This document shows positions 13,503 through 26,990 of a stretch of DNA of 64,000 nt, piece by piece (positions within the stretch are counted from its first letter, which is position 1; every line of letters begins with the position of its first letter). Below the pieces are notes generated by a model. It was given only the letters and a program-made list of their open reading frames with translations, searched no databases and was not told where the DNA came from. The position numbers were made by a program, and so were the translations under genes. The DNA is from Pampus argenteus (Eukaryota; Chordata; Actinopteri; Scombriformes; Stromateidae). Location of the stretch: the NCBI GenBank assembly GCA_036937835.1, contig CM072879.1, positions 14,439,001-14,503,000 on the forward strand. The letters are read 5' to 3'.

Positions 13503-16500
13503 CCAGTATCCCTCTGGAGTTTAACCATTCCACACATTCCAATTCAGTTGCAGCATGTCTGATTTTCATGCAGAAGATCTGAGTTTGAGTCACAGATCTG
13601 CAATTAACGTTCCCCTTTGAAAATGCAATCTCTCTCTTGTCTTAACTGCTTGTCTAACCCTTTTTGTTTTGTACCATAACCACGATTTTTTTCATGTCCG
13701 TAACCAGCCTGTTGTTGTGTAGTGCAGATATTGTAGAAATTGAGAATTTTAAAAGGATTGGCACCTTTTAGTAATGTTACCACTGACTGCAGTGGTTTTA
13801 CAGAAATGTACAATACTGATGTTCTTGTCTGGTAATAGAGTTGAAATACGTGGTAGTGAGCCCTGAAAGAGACACACTCTCCACCCTCCATCCTCTACAT
13901 TCCTCATCAAGGTGCCCTTGAACAAGGCAATAAACTTTTAATTACTCAGTTGAGGCTGTTTAATGACCAGTGGTACAGGGCTGGTCTTAGTGTGTATGGT
14001 ACTGTCCTTCCCCCCCCTGTGACTTCTGCCTCAGGCCCCCCGCTGTAAAAATAAGAGGTCCGTATAAAGCCTAGATATAGAGGATTTAAAAACAATCTAA
14101 AATGTTTCTCTCAACACTCTAGACGAAGGGTCTGAAAAGTGTAGAGGAGGAAGTTTACCTGAATACACACTCGTTCTCTGAGATGCTCGCCCTTACATGC
14201 ACTCAGCATCCAGTTACAACCGCTGAGCACTTTCTACTGGGATGGAACATCAATCTTTGTGCAGCAAGACACCTCACACTTCAACACCCAAACGCCAGAG
14301 CTCCTGCTTTCCATCCATAAGCCCTGCGATTTATACCAGGATACACTGTAAATCCGCTCAAAGATACTGTACATCTTGCTTGAGCGCGCACCCATGCATA
14401 CAAACGCACACACACACACACACACACACACACGGTAAGCTTATGATTTGCCTCGGCTAAAGATTCTTAATAGAGGAATAATTGTAAAATTGTATTGACT
14501 ATTGAGAGATTATGCAAATGTGCACACTTTCTTTACCCAAATTACATTGAGAGTAATCATGACAAATTGATTAAAGTTTTGATTGGGAGAGAGTTTTTGA
14601 ATACTGTTGAGTTATTAGCGATGTGCTTTTATAAAACAGCTAATCAAGCAAAAAAATGTCTTTGTACGACCTGACTAACTGAATGTTTGACTAATCAAGG
14701 AAGGAAGGGACTGCACACACACACACACACACACGCACAGAAAAGAAAAGCCGGTAACTCTTATTCCTCTCTGTAAAGCCCTGCAGGTGTGGTCCACTCC
14801 TGTGATGGCTATTAGCACAGCCTATCATTGGTATTCATTTCCCACTCCCAATTCCCCCACAGTATTTTTTTCTCCTCTCACTTGACAGAGGACCGTGGGT
14901 TAAACGCCAAGGGGAGCGCTCCATCACGACTAGATCTGATCCAATTAAATACAGATTTAATCAGCCACGCAGTCGGCGAGTGAATACAGAATGTGATCAG
15001 GCTGGTGGTAACTGGAGGCCGAGCAGCGTGGGTGCTGGTTTCCATCCCTGGATTTGAGGATTGGTTTAGTGGGTTGAGGAGGCACCTTGATCCTATCTGA
15101 CCTGTCAGCCGAGCACCTCCACACATGTCTGCTGTCAGGTTCAGTTCTCACTTTTAATAAGATGATGACATGTTGAAGCTTTTTGTTACTTCTCTTCAGT
15201 GTTTGCAAACTCCTTGCGATGATGACCCCCAAACCCGCTGATTTAGTGCCGTGAGATGCCGAGGAGACGACAGGAAGGCTCCTCTGGAAGATCTGCAAGA
15301 TTTACTGTTGATGCAAACACTCAATTAATTAATGATTTAGGGACTGGATTATATCTGCGGCAGGCGGGAGCAATCTGGAGGAGGTTAATCTTTTGTTTGC
15401 TGGCAGGAGAAGTTAGAGGCCGTCTGCCTCTGGACATGTGGAAAGCAAGGAGAAAACACCTCCCACTGCCAGAGAAGGAAGATTTTTTTCCCTGCTTCCT
15501 CCCAAACGACTGCAGCCGCTGATTGTTGAAAGCTTTTACTCTGCAGAGGAAGCAGTCCTGTGATATGAAGTACAGCTCCCCAGTGGCCCATCAATGTCCA
15601 CTGTAACTGCTGTGTCACCTTCAGATTTCCAAGGGAGGATTGTACACAGGGAGCTGCTGCAGAGCCTACTAATGAGAAGGAATTGGGAAACGAGTTGCTT
15701 TTTAACATATCCCAATGTCCGGGGTCATTTCAGTTATGAACCCAGACTTAATTACAAATCCTGCTATTTAGTGCGTGGTGGTGTGTGTATGTGTGTCTGT
15801 CTCTGCCAGTGTGTGACTAGTAATTGTTGTGAAAAATAGCATTTCTGGCCGCCACTCAAATGTGTAACTGTAAATAGGTATTGCCTGCCTCAGTTAGCCC
15901 CATCCCAGATAATGCAAACATAACACCATGACATTAAGTGCAGTTTAGTGTCTGAACCAAATCCAACCTGGAAAGCAGATTGCTGTAGCTGGCAAATTAA
16001 CAAGCTGGTGGTTTGTCGCTCGCCAGTCATTTATGTTAATGCAAAGAAGTTCCCCCTTTTTCTGTCTCTTTAATGTTTCCAGTGATAAATTATGTGCCAT
16101 CAGATCGAGGCCTCATCTGTGTCATTTACATTCAAAGCATTTATATGTAACCTTTATTGAAAAAAAAAAAAAAACCCACATGCTATGATTTATTTGCATT
16201 ATTGAGAAAAGCTTATTTCAGTCCATTGTATGGGAAAAAAAAAACAGCAATTAATACTAAAATTACATCAGGAGATTGCATAGTGTTTCCACAGGAAAGG
16301 TCCAAAGATGCATAATTTGGTAATTACACTGTGAAATGATTCCAGTTCTGACTGTGAGCATTTCAGCCACATCCTGCCCCTGGGATGAGCATCTCGCGCT
16401 CATCTTCCACCTTAGATTAGTAGTCTTTAATTGCCTCTTGTGTTTGAAGGAAGATTCACCTCACTTGTTATTTCCAGGTGTAAATGAGATGAGAAGAGAA

Positions 16501-19500
16501 AGGTTACCCTGAGCCCCAGAAGACTGTGCAGTCCTTCAGGATGGTCTTGGCTCACCCCTGCCATAGTCTGATATCTCAAATAGAGCTGTGTTTGAAGTGC
16601 TCGGTTGGGTGCCTGCGCTTTCTGCACTCGGGCAAGAGTCGCAGTGCTTGTTCAACTCTGGCAGCCCCTCTGTAAGTTCCTTCTTTTGTATTTGCATACC
16701 GAACAAACAGGAAATTGTGTTCATTTGTATGCAAATGTGTTTGTCCCCAAGGCTGGGATTTTGAATTAAAAGTTTTACCGTCCCATTAATTCCAAATTAC
16801 ACACAGGCACTGACATGGGCTCCTCCACCCGGCAGGGGGGTATCTGACTTGCCATCCAAACGCATCTCTGTCAGTTTAGACTGTTTAGTTTGCCATCTGC
16901 GAAACAGAGTCGGAATTTGGATTTAATCTGGTCCACTGATTTGCAGATTGATCGTCTGCGCCATGTTGCAATCTTCTCTTAATTATCTCACAGAAATATG
17001 CAAAGATTTTTGGTGTGATTGATATTCGAGGATACTACCAGAGACAGACACGAAGGAGGCCTTGAAGTGGTTGACTGACAGGTTGTGAGGAACACGGTGA
17101 ATGAGAGGGAGTGGTGAAGGCCGTCCGCCATGCCGATGTAGCACACCTCATCAGCCTTCTCTCATTAAAATACATGTACAACCTTATGAAAAATGCATGA
17201 CCCCATCAATGACGTGTGGCATGTATGGCCTGATGCTGACAGTCAAGGTAATATGAAAAATTAGCACCTACCCATCGACTGATTGAGAGGGACTTTGCAT
17301 AAAGGGCCTTGTCTTTATCATAATGTTGCTAACCAAGCACTAACATTGTATTAATTCAGCTCTTTTAGATATCGATCGGAGTGATTGAATACCGAGTTGT
17401 AATACTGAGTGTGGGTTTTGCATTTATGCTTTTAGTCGGAGTATATAATGTGTAAGGTAGTGTTATTTAGAAACACTGAAAAAAATGCGTCAGTACGTAT
17501 TTTTTGCAATTTGAAACTACTCAAGAGTAGCAGAGAAACCTGAAGACACTCAAAATAATGAAAAAGAAATGAAGACAAACAGACGGATCAATGGATGTCC
17601 TGATCTAAATTACATCCTTTCCACCACTTCCTGTTTTGCACCAAGTTTTTGCACCAGTGTCACATGGCTTTTTATCTTTTTGGAAATACCATAAAAAGAA
17701 GTGATGAGGGCTTTTTATTGGAAACATTATTGGCCTATTCTTACAGTATACAGTCATAGTCCTGCTGTCGCTATGGTAGTGTTCCTTCGTTCTTGTGTTT
17801 TTTTTTTAGTTTCTGTGTTATTAATTGTCATAATATATCCACAGATAGTTTAAGACTTGCACTGGCTCATAATTTTTCGTCTACTTTGAATCCAATAAAA
17901 ATTTGTGCAAAATCAGCATCAATAAACATGTATAAATTCTAAACTTTTTCACAGAGAGAGAGAGTCACACATAGTTCTGTTCACAAATTAATAATGCACT
18001 GAGCTCATCTTGTTCACATGCAGACTTTTGGCAGACATCTGATGTCTATGTGTGATGAGCCAAGGGGGACACATCATTTTAACTCTCTGATGGTGACTGT
18101 GCTTGACTGCCAGGTTTGCTAATGAAAGGGGGTATTTGGCTTTGTATTTTTTTTTTTTCCAAGAACTTTGAGGCAAGTTATGTTCTTTGTGACAGACATA
18201 CAATCAGCAATGTCAGTTCAAAGGGGAATTGTCCCATTAAAACAAACATCTTTAACATGCTTAAACCGTTGGACGAATTTTGTTAGAATACTTTTGCTAA
18301 ATTGTTTTCTTGAAAATCTATCAGAAGTAAAATATATATATATATTGATGCTTTTTGTTGTCCTAAGAAAAGAACGAAAGAGACAAAAACAACAATCTTG
18401 CTGTATTGATTATGAGTGCATAAGTGCTGCTAATACTGAATTTAGTTATTTTGGCAATACTTCATCTCAATAATAGAACAATATTTCCAACATCTACGCA
18501 AAGAAATTGGTGTGCACGTTTCATGCAGTTGTTTATTATTTGCTACCGGAAAAATCAATGTGATATTTATTGAGAACAGAGGGAACCAGAATTGTATTGT
18601 ACCTGAACAAAAAACATTTTTCAACAGGAAAAAAATAAAAAAACACCAGGCAGATTTCTCTTTTCATTAGCAGAACTGGCAACCACACTCCTTGCTCAGC
18701 ACACATCACTTTGATTGCAAAAAAGCTTTAAAATCGTGTCAGACAGCCTCCTGAAATGCGTAAAAAATGTTACATGTAACATGTAAAGATAAGATGTTTT
18801 TCCTATTCAAGCAAAAGCCTTTTTATTCATTATGTTTATCATTGTAGTTTGCTGCTAGTTGCAAATTAATTAAGGTCTTTACAACATTTGCTGATGCATT
18901 ATGATAAATATGTGACTTATATGCTAGTTGCTGTTCATCTTAGTTGCAACTCAGGGTCTGGAATAGATTTGGGTTCAGGTAATTGGAGCGAATAATAATT
19001 AATGAAACTTTTTAGTCTTTGTTGCTAGACACAGCGTCCTTTCTCACTATTTCAGAGGGCCTGCTACATTTGTGTGGTGTGACAGGACATAGTGGTTTGT
19101 AATGAGAGTTGTTGATATGTTTCTGCACCTGTTTATTGCGCTTTGTAGACAAGGTGAATATGAGAGTGTGAGAGGGACAGGATGGACTTACAGGCTATGT
19201 ACAAGGTTCGGGCGACATGTCAAAATGTTCCTACCAGCCACACAGTCAGGCTCACATCTGACCCGTGATGCTAATTTTCACTACGTTAAAATCCCATTGA
19301 CTTGTGCTAAAGATGTTAGCAATCTGAAAATCATTGCTGTCTGCAATGCTAATTAGTGCCATGCAAAATCCTTGATTGTATTAGTGACTTAAAAACAGGA
19401 TATTCGATCTCGGTTCTGATCCGAGTAGAAAATAGCGAAAAATAGCATCAAGTCTAGTGGACATTTTCTCTAGTCACTGTGAGCTTGGGTAGCGACACAC

Positions 19501-22500
19501 ACAGCTGTACTGCCAACTTATATTCATATAGTAAGTTAGTTAAAATTGCATAAAGATTTGCCAAAAAAACCCCAAAACAAACCGGTGATAGACTTATATA
19601 TATGTTCAGTCACCCAAGTCTACTATGTACCAATCACTGGTGTTACCAGATATTAAGTTATAATACAAAATAATAATATAGATGTGTTTTTTTTACTGTG
19701 CAAGTGAGAGCAAGTGACCGGCTGATTCATATTTGTAGTATTAGTATAAAGTAGTATTTAAAAAACCAGCGTAGAACAGCAAAATCATTTGCCAAACCAT
19801 TGAGTCTGTTGACTGCTTGTGTGCCTCTCTATTGTTTAATTCCCTTTAACTGCCTCTCTATTGTTTAATTCCCTTTAACTCTGTCCTGTAGTGAGATAAA
19901 GAAGGTTGTCAAAACTGCCAGTAGTCATTACAAGTCATTCTCTCGTGAAAGCTGTAACTTGGACCAGACACATGGACAGAAGGAAACCTGCGTTGGGCAG
20001 AGAACAATGTTGGTGAAAAGAGGACGCAAGGTTAAAGAAGGTGGCAGAAGAACGTGGCACACAATCTACCAGCACCATTATCACAGCGCCCGACTCAGAC
20101 ACCCTATCCACCTGTTATTAGCGCTGAATTGTGAGAATTGAATTAGACTGACTTGTCTTTAAAGGCTCCTAGAATCAAGCTGCCAAAGCCTTTCTGCCCG
20201 AGAGCCAGTGAGGGTCAGCGGGAGCACGTGAGTGGGCAACGACCAGCAGTCACAGCCACTCAGAGGCACCCCGGAGTACGGAGAGGAGAGAGCCGACCAC
20301 AGCTTGACAGCTCCACTGGAGTCTGATAAGCATTAATGGTGCCGCCACAATGATTCACACCATGTGAGACACACACACACAGTCGTGTATATGCACACAC
20401 AGAAACACACACAAACCTCTAGCAGGCTTGTGAGGAATAATTTCTGGACCCTGGGTAAATTTGCAGTAGCAGGGAGTCTCTATTTACCAGTAATTGCATT
20501 TCTCTGCCCTCTTTCAGCCCTGCCTTCAAAAATATTCTGTACCTCAGGAAGTTGAAGGTGGCTGGGGGAAAAAGCAACAGAACATGTCGTCGGCCTCACA
20601 CCGTGCTCTGCCACAAGTTGACAGTTTATAGGCCCAATCTGTACCATACATGGATACAAGCTGTGTGTACGGCACATAACTAATCAGACAGATGTGTTGC
20701 ATCATCTGCATTTCCTGAAAGCCAGTTCAACCGAAACAGAAACATTTAACCATCGTGAATGTACGCCCACTAACTATGCAGTGACTTAACTGATCCGTTT
20801 ACTCGCCATCACTGCAGCAAATAAAGATGTTAAAGACAACATCTGTATTTACTGCAGGTGTCTGGCTGTGCAAATTATGATACAGTGGAAAGGCTCAGCT
20901 CTTACATGTTGGCTTTGAACCCAAGAGTTAAATGAATACAATAAAACCTAAAATCCCTTGGAATTATTCTCATGTTGGACAATTTTGCAGCACACAATTT
21001 ATGTTCAACGGCAGCATTCAGTGCCAGTGCAGGAATGGTGGATAAGGACAGGCGTGAGGGTGCATGTAGGGAGTCTTACTGGAGATCTCAGTTTGCATCC
21101 CTGACAATAAGTGTTGCTAGTGGTCCACCACTTTGGTCCAGTCTGAAATATCTTGACATTTGATGGAGTGTCATGAAATTTTGTAAATTTTTAATATTCA
21201 TACTCCCCAGAGGATGAAAATATTGATGATCTCTTGACTTTCCCTCTTTGCATGTAGCAAGTAGCAACAGCGTCTCGATTTAGAAACACATTCATGTTCC
21301 CTTCAGGATGAATCATAATAATTTTGGTTATCCCTGAACTTTTGTTCATGATCTTATGTTTTGTAGAACTGTCTTGTCCTAACGTTTAGTCTGGCAAAAA
21401 GGTTGTATTAATAAAAAAAAACCAAAAAAAAAAAAACCGCAGATGCACCAGCTGTGACATATACAGGATATTCTTGTTGCTGATCAGAGGAACTGAATAA
21501 TAGGGTGTGTGTGTGTCTACTGCTGGAAAGAAATGAAAGGGTTGCAAACAGGAGGGATGGAGTGGTGTAGCACCACAAAGTAGTGCCTCCACTTAATCTG
21601 CACACAGTTAAGTTGGAGACACACAGAAACACAACATGGACAAAAAAATCAATAGTTCCACAGTTACTTGAATAAAATAACTAACTCTTTCCAGCTCGCT
21701 GCAGTGTTTGAAGTTTCACCCGAAGTCTTAAAGATCCAACAGATCTGCTCCTTGTTAGTAGGAATTCACTACAATACAATAATGTACTTAGCAGCTTTGT
21801 CTGTAGAGAGTGACTACTGTGCAGACTGCTAGCAAGTGGAACAGATTGCAGTATTGCATATGACTCAAAATGTCCATCTGCCCTCATTATGTGTGCAGTC
21901 TCTTTTTTTTTTTCTCTCTCTCTCTCTCTTTTGCTGCTTTCAGCATTATGCTTAAAGTGTACTCACAAATTTCTCTTTGCTTCTGGGAGTTCTGCTGTTT
22001 TCCTGCACATGAACATACAGGGAGAGGTACTTAAACACACACACGCGCGCACACACACACGCAGGCAGCCTCGGTACAGCGGGTAATTATTTGCAAAGAA
22101 TGGAGCAAGTGCGTGGGGCGCAAATTGCATTGTGGGATGGCTCCATGGGACTGAAAAGATGTCAATTGAAGAGGATGCCATTTTTGTGTACACCTCATCC
22201 ATTGTACTCTGTGGAGGATTGCAGGGGGCAGTGTATCTACATGTATCTTTTAGTACGTGGGTGTCTTTGTTTGTCTCTGTTAGAGAGGATGATTTGCCCC
22301 TTTGCTGGAGAACACTGGCTGTGCACAAAACTGCCGGTAAATGCGAAACACAGGTTTAGCAATAATTCGGAACCCCCTCTTGAGAACAGCGCCGAGGTGT
22401 GCAGAAGCCTGTCGCCACCTGTCATAACCCCTCAAAACAGCAGGTAGAGCAGAAAAAAAACACACCTGCCTATCAAAACTCTTCTCTCTCTCTGTAATTG

Positions 22501-25500
22501 TTCTGTGCACATTCATAGAATTACAGGTTTAATTCTGCTTTATAATCGCTGCTCACTGTTCCTGTCTATTGTTTCCTTGCTCAATTTGTTTGTTTGTGTT
22601 CATACTTTGGCAACACAAATGTTCTTTTGTCATGCCAACCAAGCGGTTTGTGTTCAAGGCAATTTAATTAAATTAAATTCAATTAAATTTGATTTAATTT
22701 AAGGAGTAGCAAAGAGAAAGAGCAGGACCGAGAGAGAGAAAAGGATGTAGAAATGAAGAGGCACCTGCAGACGTGGGAAACGAGTAAAAGCAAACACGGG
22801 GGATGCAGAATTAAGATTAAGACTATTTAAATAATTCTTTCAGGCTATACAGACACTGTTTTAACCAACGTTGCTGACAGAAAATGATGGATTGTTCATT
22901 TTAAAAGGACACAATTACCATATTAAGTAGGCCGGTTTTTTAATTCATGAAACAGGCTGCTATATGTGGTGCCTATTCATCTAGAGATACAATAATGAAT
23001 AAAGACAAAGCAGCTCTATCACTTGTGGGTGCCCATGCTTAGACCTCATGAGATGTGTTTGATAATCCCAGGTTGATGCTGTACGCTCCACTTGTCCCAT
23101 TTATTACAGCTGCTGCAACTAACACTATCTTACAGTATTTTCCACTTCCAAACAAATGCGAACCATAGGAAGATTTATTACTTATTTTGTCATTTTTAAA
23201 CATTGAATTACTTGATATATTGTGGTGGAAGAAAGAAAGAATTTACTGTAGGATCAAAAACGATGTGATGACATCAAGGATTTTATTTCCAACGATCCAG
23301 TATTAACAATGCAGGTTAGCGCCTGCTGTTTGTCCGCTTTAGTAGAGATTGGTACCCGTTTTGTCAAGTGTGAAATTCTGCAGACCAGAACGTGTCCTGC
23401 TCTCTCTCAGCTGTGGAGTTGGGTGTTTCAAGGCCCTTTGCCCAGCATGTAGTGATGCCCAGAGGCATAGAGAAAGGGAGAGAGGAGGCTGATCAAACTG
23501 GTTTTACACTGGGATTGTCAGAGGTCTCCTGACTCCCTCACAAATCAATATGGGTCTTAAACTGCAGCCAAGCGGCTGGAACTGGCTGCTTTTTCTTCCC
23601 CGACTCAGGCTCTGTCCACGTTTCTCATTGGTGACGACTGAGCAGTTTGAATTGAGCCAAACACCCCTGTGGGCCAAAGAACACTGACTCATGTTGTTCG
23701 CACACATTAATAATGCATTATGGCATGTAACACAGGATAATTAACTCTGCTGCTAAATACAAGCTCAGTCCAAAGTGTCATTCTGCCAGGATGCTGTTTG
23801 CAGAGAGTGAGGAAGCGAAGGGTGATGACTAAGCCATCCATCTTTGTTGTGAATGATTATAGGCTTTACATTTAAGTTGGGTTTTTTTGGGTTGGTTTGC
23901 ATTTTGTTTCATCATTATGTCAAAAAGAAGTATTCGTAGGGAGGGTTATCATTTGAATATTTAGATTTTTAGGCCATTGTGATACTTTATTTGTAGTACT
24001 GATACAAAAAAAAAAAAAACTTGGAATGTGGAAGTAGAGCGGAAACAATTAGTTGATTAATCAGTTGATCAGTAGAAAACAAAACTATATCAGTAATCAA
24101 TTATTTTTTTTAAAAGTCTCTTTTTAGGCCAAAAACGCCAAATGTCCTCTGATTCTATAAAGCAGTAAAATGAATGTTTTTGAATTTTGGACTGTTGGTT
24201 GGACAGAATTTGATGAAATTGTTCAGTATGACATTTAATAGAAGCATAAATTGATCAAAATGATGATCAATAGATTAATTGATGATGTGGTTCAAAACTC
24301 TAGAGAAAGCTCGGAAGTGAAGTTTACTTTAAAGGTTCACTGTGGAGTTTGTAACCTCCAGCAGCGCTATGGTGACTGAAAGCTGGTAAACATGGATGTA
24401 AACAACGCAGGATGGAAAATAGTATAAAAAATTAAAAAAATAAATAAACTTTTGCAAATGTTTTATGAGGAAAGAAATTGACTCATCTGTTAGATCACAA
24501 GGATACACAGGGACTTTTGATGAGTAACAGTGAATATAAACATCTGTACTTGAATGCATCGTCTCTCACCATGCCCTGTTGCTTTGAAGTTAACACCAAC
24601 CACCATGTTGCATTCACTACTCATTACAAATAGATCCTGATTGTGATTTGCATTCTGCCAGCCCTAATCAAACCAATGTAACAATCTAATTGATCACTTA
24701 AGCGTAATTGGAATCATTTGAAGCTTTATGCCCCAATCCGCCATGCTTCACTCCCCTCTAACATTGCCTTTTTCCCTCCCTCCTTCCTCTTTTTCCTCTT
24801 TCTACTCGCTCTCTCGCTCGCTCTCCCCTGTGGTTCTGGTCCACTGCTCTCCCTCCATCTCCCTTGTTTTTTATTGACTGTAGAGTGTAAGACGGTGTTA
24901 AACCAGCATCAATATAATAGTGAGCATTAGCCCTTTGAACTGCCCTTAATCTAACTGTAATAAACTCACATTTATTTTTGGTGGCAGAGGCTTTTCTCCA
25001 CACACACACATATGCTTATATATGTTGGGAGATATCTGTGTGTGCGTTAAGAGTCTGTGTATATGAGAGACAGAGAGAGAGAGAGCATGTCCCTGTAAGT
25101 GTCCATTGTTATGGGGATAGCATACCCAGTGCAAAGCCTGTCAAAAGCTCTTGTGTGGCGCGGTGTACTAGAGCCGTGCTTGAGACTTGCCTTTAATTGG
25201 AATGTAATTGGAGAAGCACCACTGATCATGAATCACATTCAGCTCTGTCTCCCTTCTCCCTGAACTCGGGGCTGCTCTGTTTTCCACTGACTGACTCTGA
25301 CTCTTTCTCTCCTTCCCTCCTCCTCCTTCTTCCTCCCGTGAGGAGAACGTCAGTCATGTGCAGTGGAGCGACGCAGAAGAACAAGGCCCCCTACCAGGTC
25401 CAGAGCGTGTGGGTCAATGTGCGTCTGGGGCACAACCCACAAGAAACAGGAAAAAAAGGAGAAGGTGGTGGTGGTGGTGGTGGGTGGAGGGATTAAGAGA

Positions 25501-26954
25501 TGGGAGAGGTGGGAGCGATGAGATGGAGCGCACTAGTTGAATCGTTTGTAATAGCCTGTGCGCTCTATTGCGCCATTTCATCCAGCATTTAGTTAAGCGA
25601 GATTTGTTTTGTTTTGCCTTTGTTGTGTGGAAAGCTCGAGAGAAGTCAATTTGTTGGCTCATTTGTCAAACGCTGGACTGCGTCAGTGACATCTCAGCGG
25701 TGTCATAGAGCGGGGAAAAAAGCTCTCTCATTCAGTGGGATTGTAGATGGGAATCAGGCTTGTGGAGATTGCCTGTGTACCATTTTAAATGTGGACTGGA
25801 AAACAATGAAAACTAAGGGCACTGGCAGAGCACCTCTGTCCCAAATTGATTCTTAAGTGGAATAGGGCAGCATGAGAGAGGAGAAGAGGAGGTGGGAGGG
25901 AGGCACAGGAAGAAATGGTGAAATGAAGAGAGAGATTGAAAACTTCTGTAGGGCTGAACGAATAATGCTTTTAATATTGAAATCCTAATTAGATTTAAAG
26001 AAAAGCAATGTTTAAACTGAAGTTATAACCTCAAAACAAAAATCAGTGTCTTTTAACCAATTCACTTCCCATCCTATCACGACAACTGTGTGTTGTCATT
26101 ATAGGATTATATGACAACAGTAGCATTGACGTAAATCATTCTGATATCAAAACATTTGTCTGATACCAGCAGTTTGTTGACACACAACACTGAATATCGT
26201 GATTATTTTAGAGTATTATTGATTGATGTAATCGATTGCTTTGGCGAAAAACATAGGATGACATCGGCTACAAGCAACTGTATTAATTTTAATTGATTCA
26301 TGCGAATGAGTTTGATACTAGATACAATATACTGTATTTTTGTGACTATACTTGTGATTATACAACTGTATCATTTTTAGACCACAAATAGGCCTGGTGC
26401 ATAATTTAGAGACAACATTCATTTAAATTGACAATATTGGTCTCGTATGCATTACAATTAGATATTCCTTAAAATCTCTCTGCTCTAGTATGAAGTGAGA
26501 AGAGATTAAAAAAAAAGGAATGAGAAACTGAGATAAGCTGATTGTGCTAGAAACTCATGCAGAGGCAGGGATGCTTCTTGGATATTGATGAGACATAAAG
26601 AGTGACATGAAAATGTGAATAAATGGACGAGGAAGATTGAGAGATGAATGTTTGAAAGAGTAAAGATTACTGAGGAGAGGAGAGGAGAGGAGAGGAGAGG
26701 AGAGGAGAGGAGAGGAGAGGAGAGGAGAGGAGAGGAGAGGAGAGGAGAGGAGAGGAGAGGAGAGGAGAGGAGAGGAGAAAAGGCGAGCAAGCAAAGGGGG
26801 GAGGTTGTTGTTTTAAGATCAGAACGGATGAGTGAGTTTCCCCTCTCTGGGGAGGGGGCCCATCGGCTCTCAGTGTCTGTCACTCCACTCGTTTATGCCT
26901 CGCTCCGAGGGAGAGGTAAAGGGCGCTGAGTCGCTGTGTGTGTGTGTGTGTGTG

Positions 26955-26990
<36 letters not shown>

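Larger units (their letters stand above)
2109..13539 (+). other. efna3 intron 1, first part
   Basis: Non-coding. It holds an (AC)n-(AT)n microsatellite at 2672, a pyrimidine-rich tract with a C-run cluster at 2873-3190, a GT/GA repeat at 3730, a purine-rich tract at 5447-5720, a hairpin at 5381-5422, CAG repeats at 8274, a 12-G run at 9057-9068, a purine-rich tract at 10270-10500, an A run near 11622, opposed G-quadruplex-type motifs at 12133-12166 and 12330-12347, and a long (GT)n at 13456. Unique stretches such as 4080-4860 and 11700-12010 look non-repetitive. Open frames here (e.g. 2840-3241, 5374-5838, 9760-10215) are low-complexity or lack homology I can recognise. Confidence 0.75.
13996..24020 (+). 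other. efna3 intron 1, second part
   Basis: Non-coding. It contains (AC)n arrays at 14406, 14714 and 22034, A-rich runs near 16160 and 16218, a 29-bp perfect tandem duplication at 19822-19879, and one interspersed repeat relic at 21110-21370. The stretch 14880-17300 is mostly unique, with TAAT-type homeodomain motifs (for example 15321-15338) and two inverted octamer motifs (16690-16697 and 16729-16736), which is compatible with a distal enhancer but unproven. No exon with recognisable protein similarity was found. Confidence 0.7.

Noticed and set aside
26506..26929. Open frames on both strands with EERRG or LLSSP repeats
   Set aside because: They are direct translations of the (AGGAG)n array, which lacks stops in any frame.
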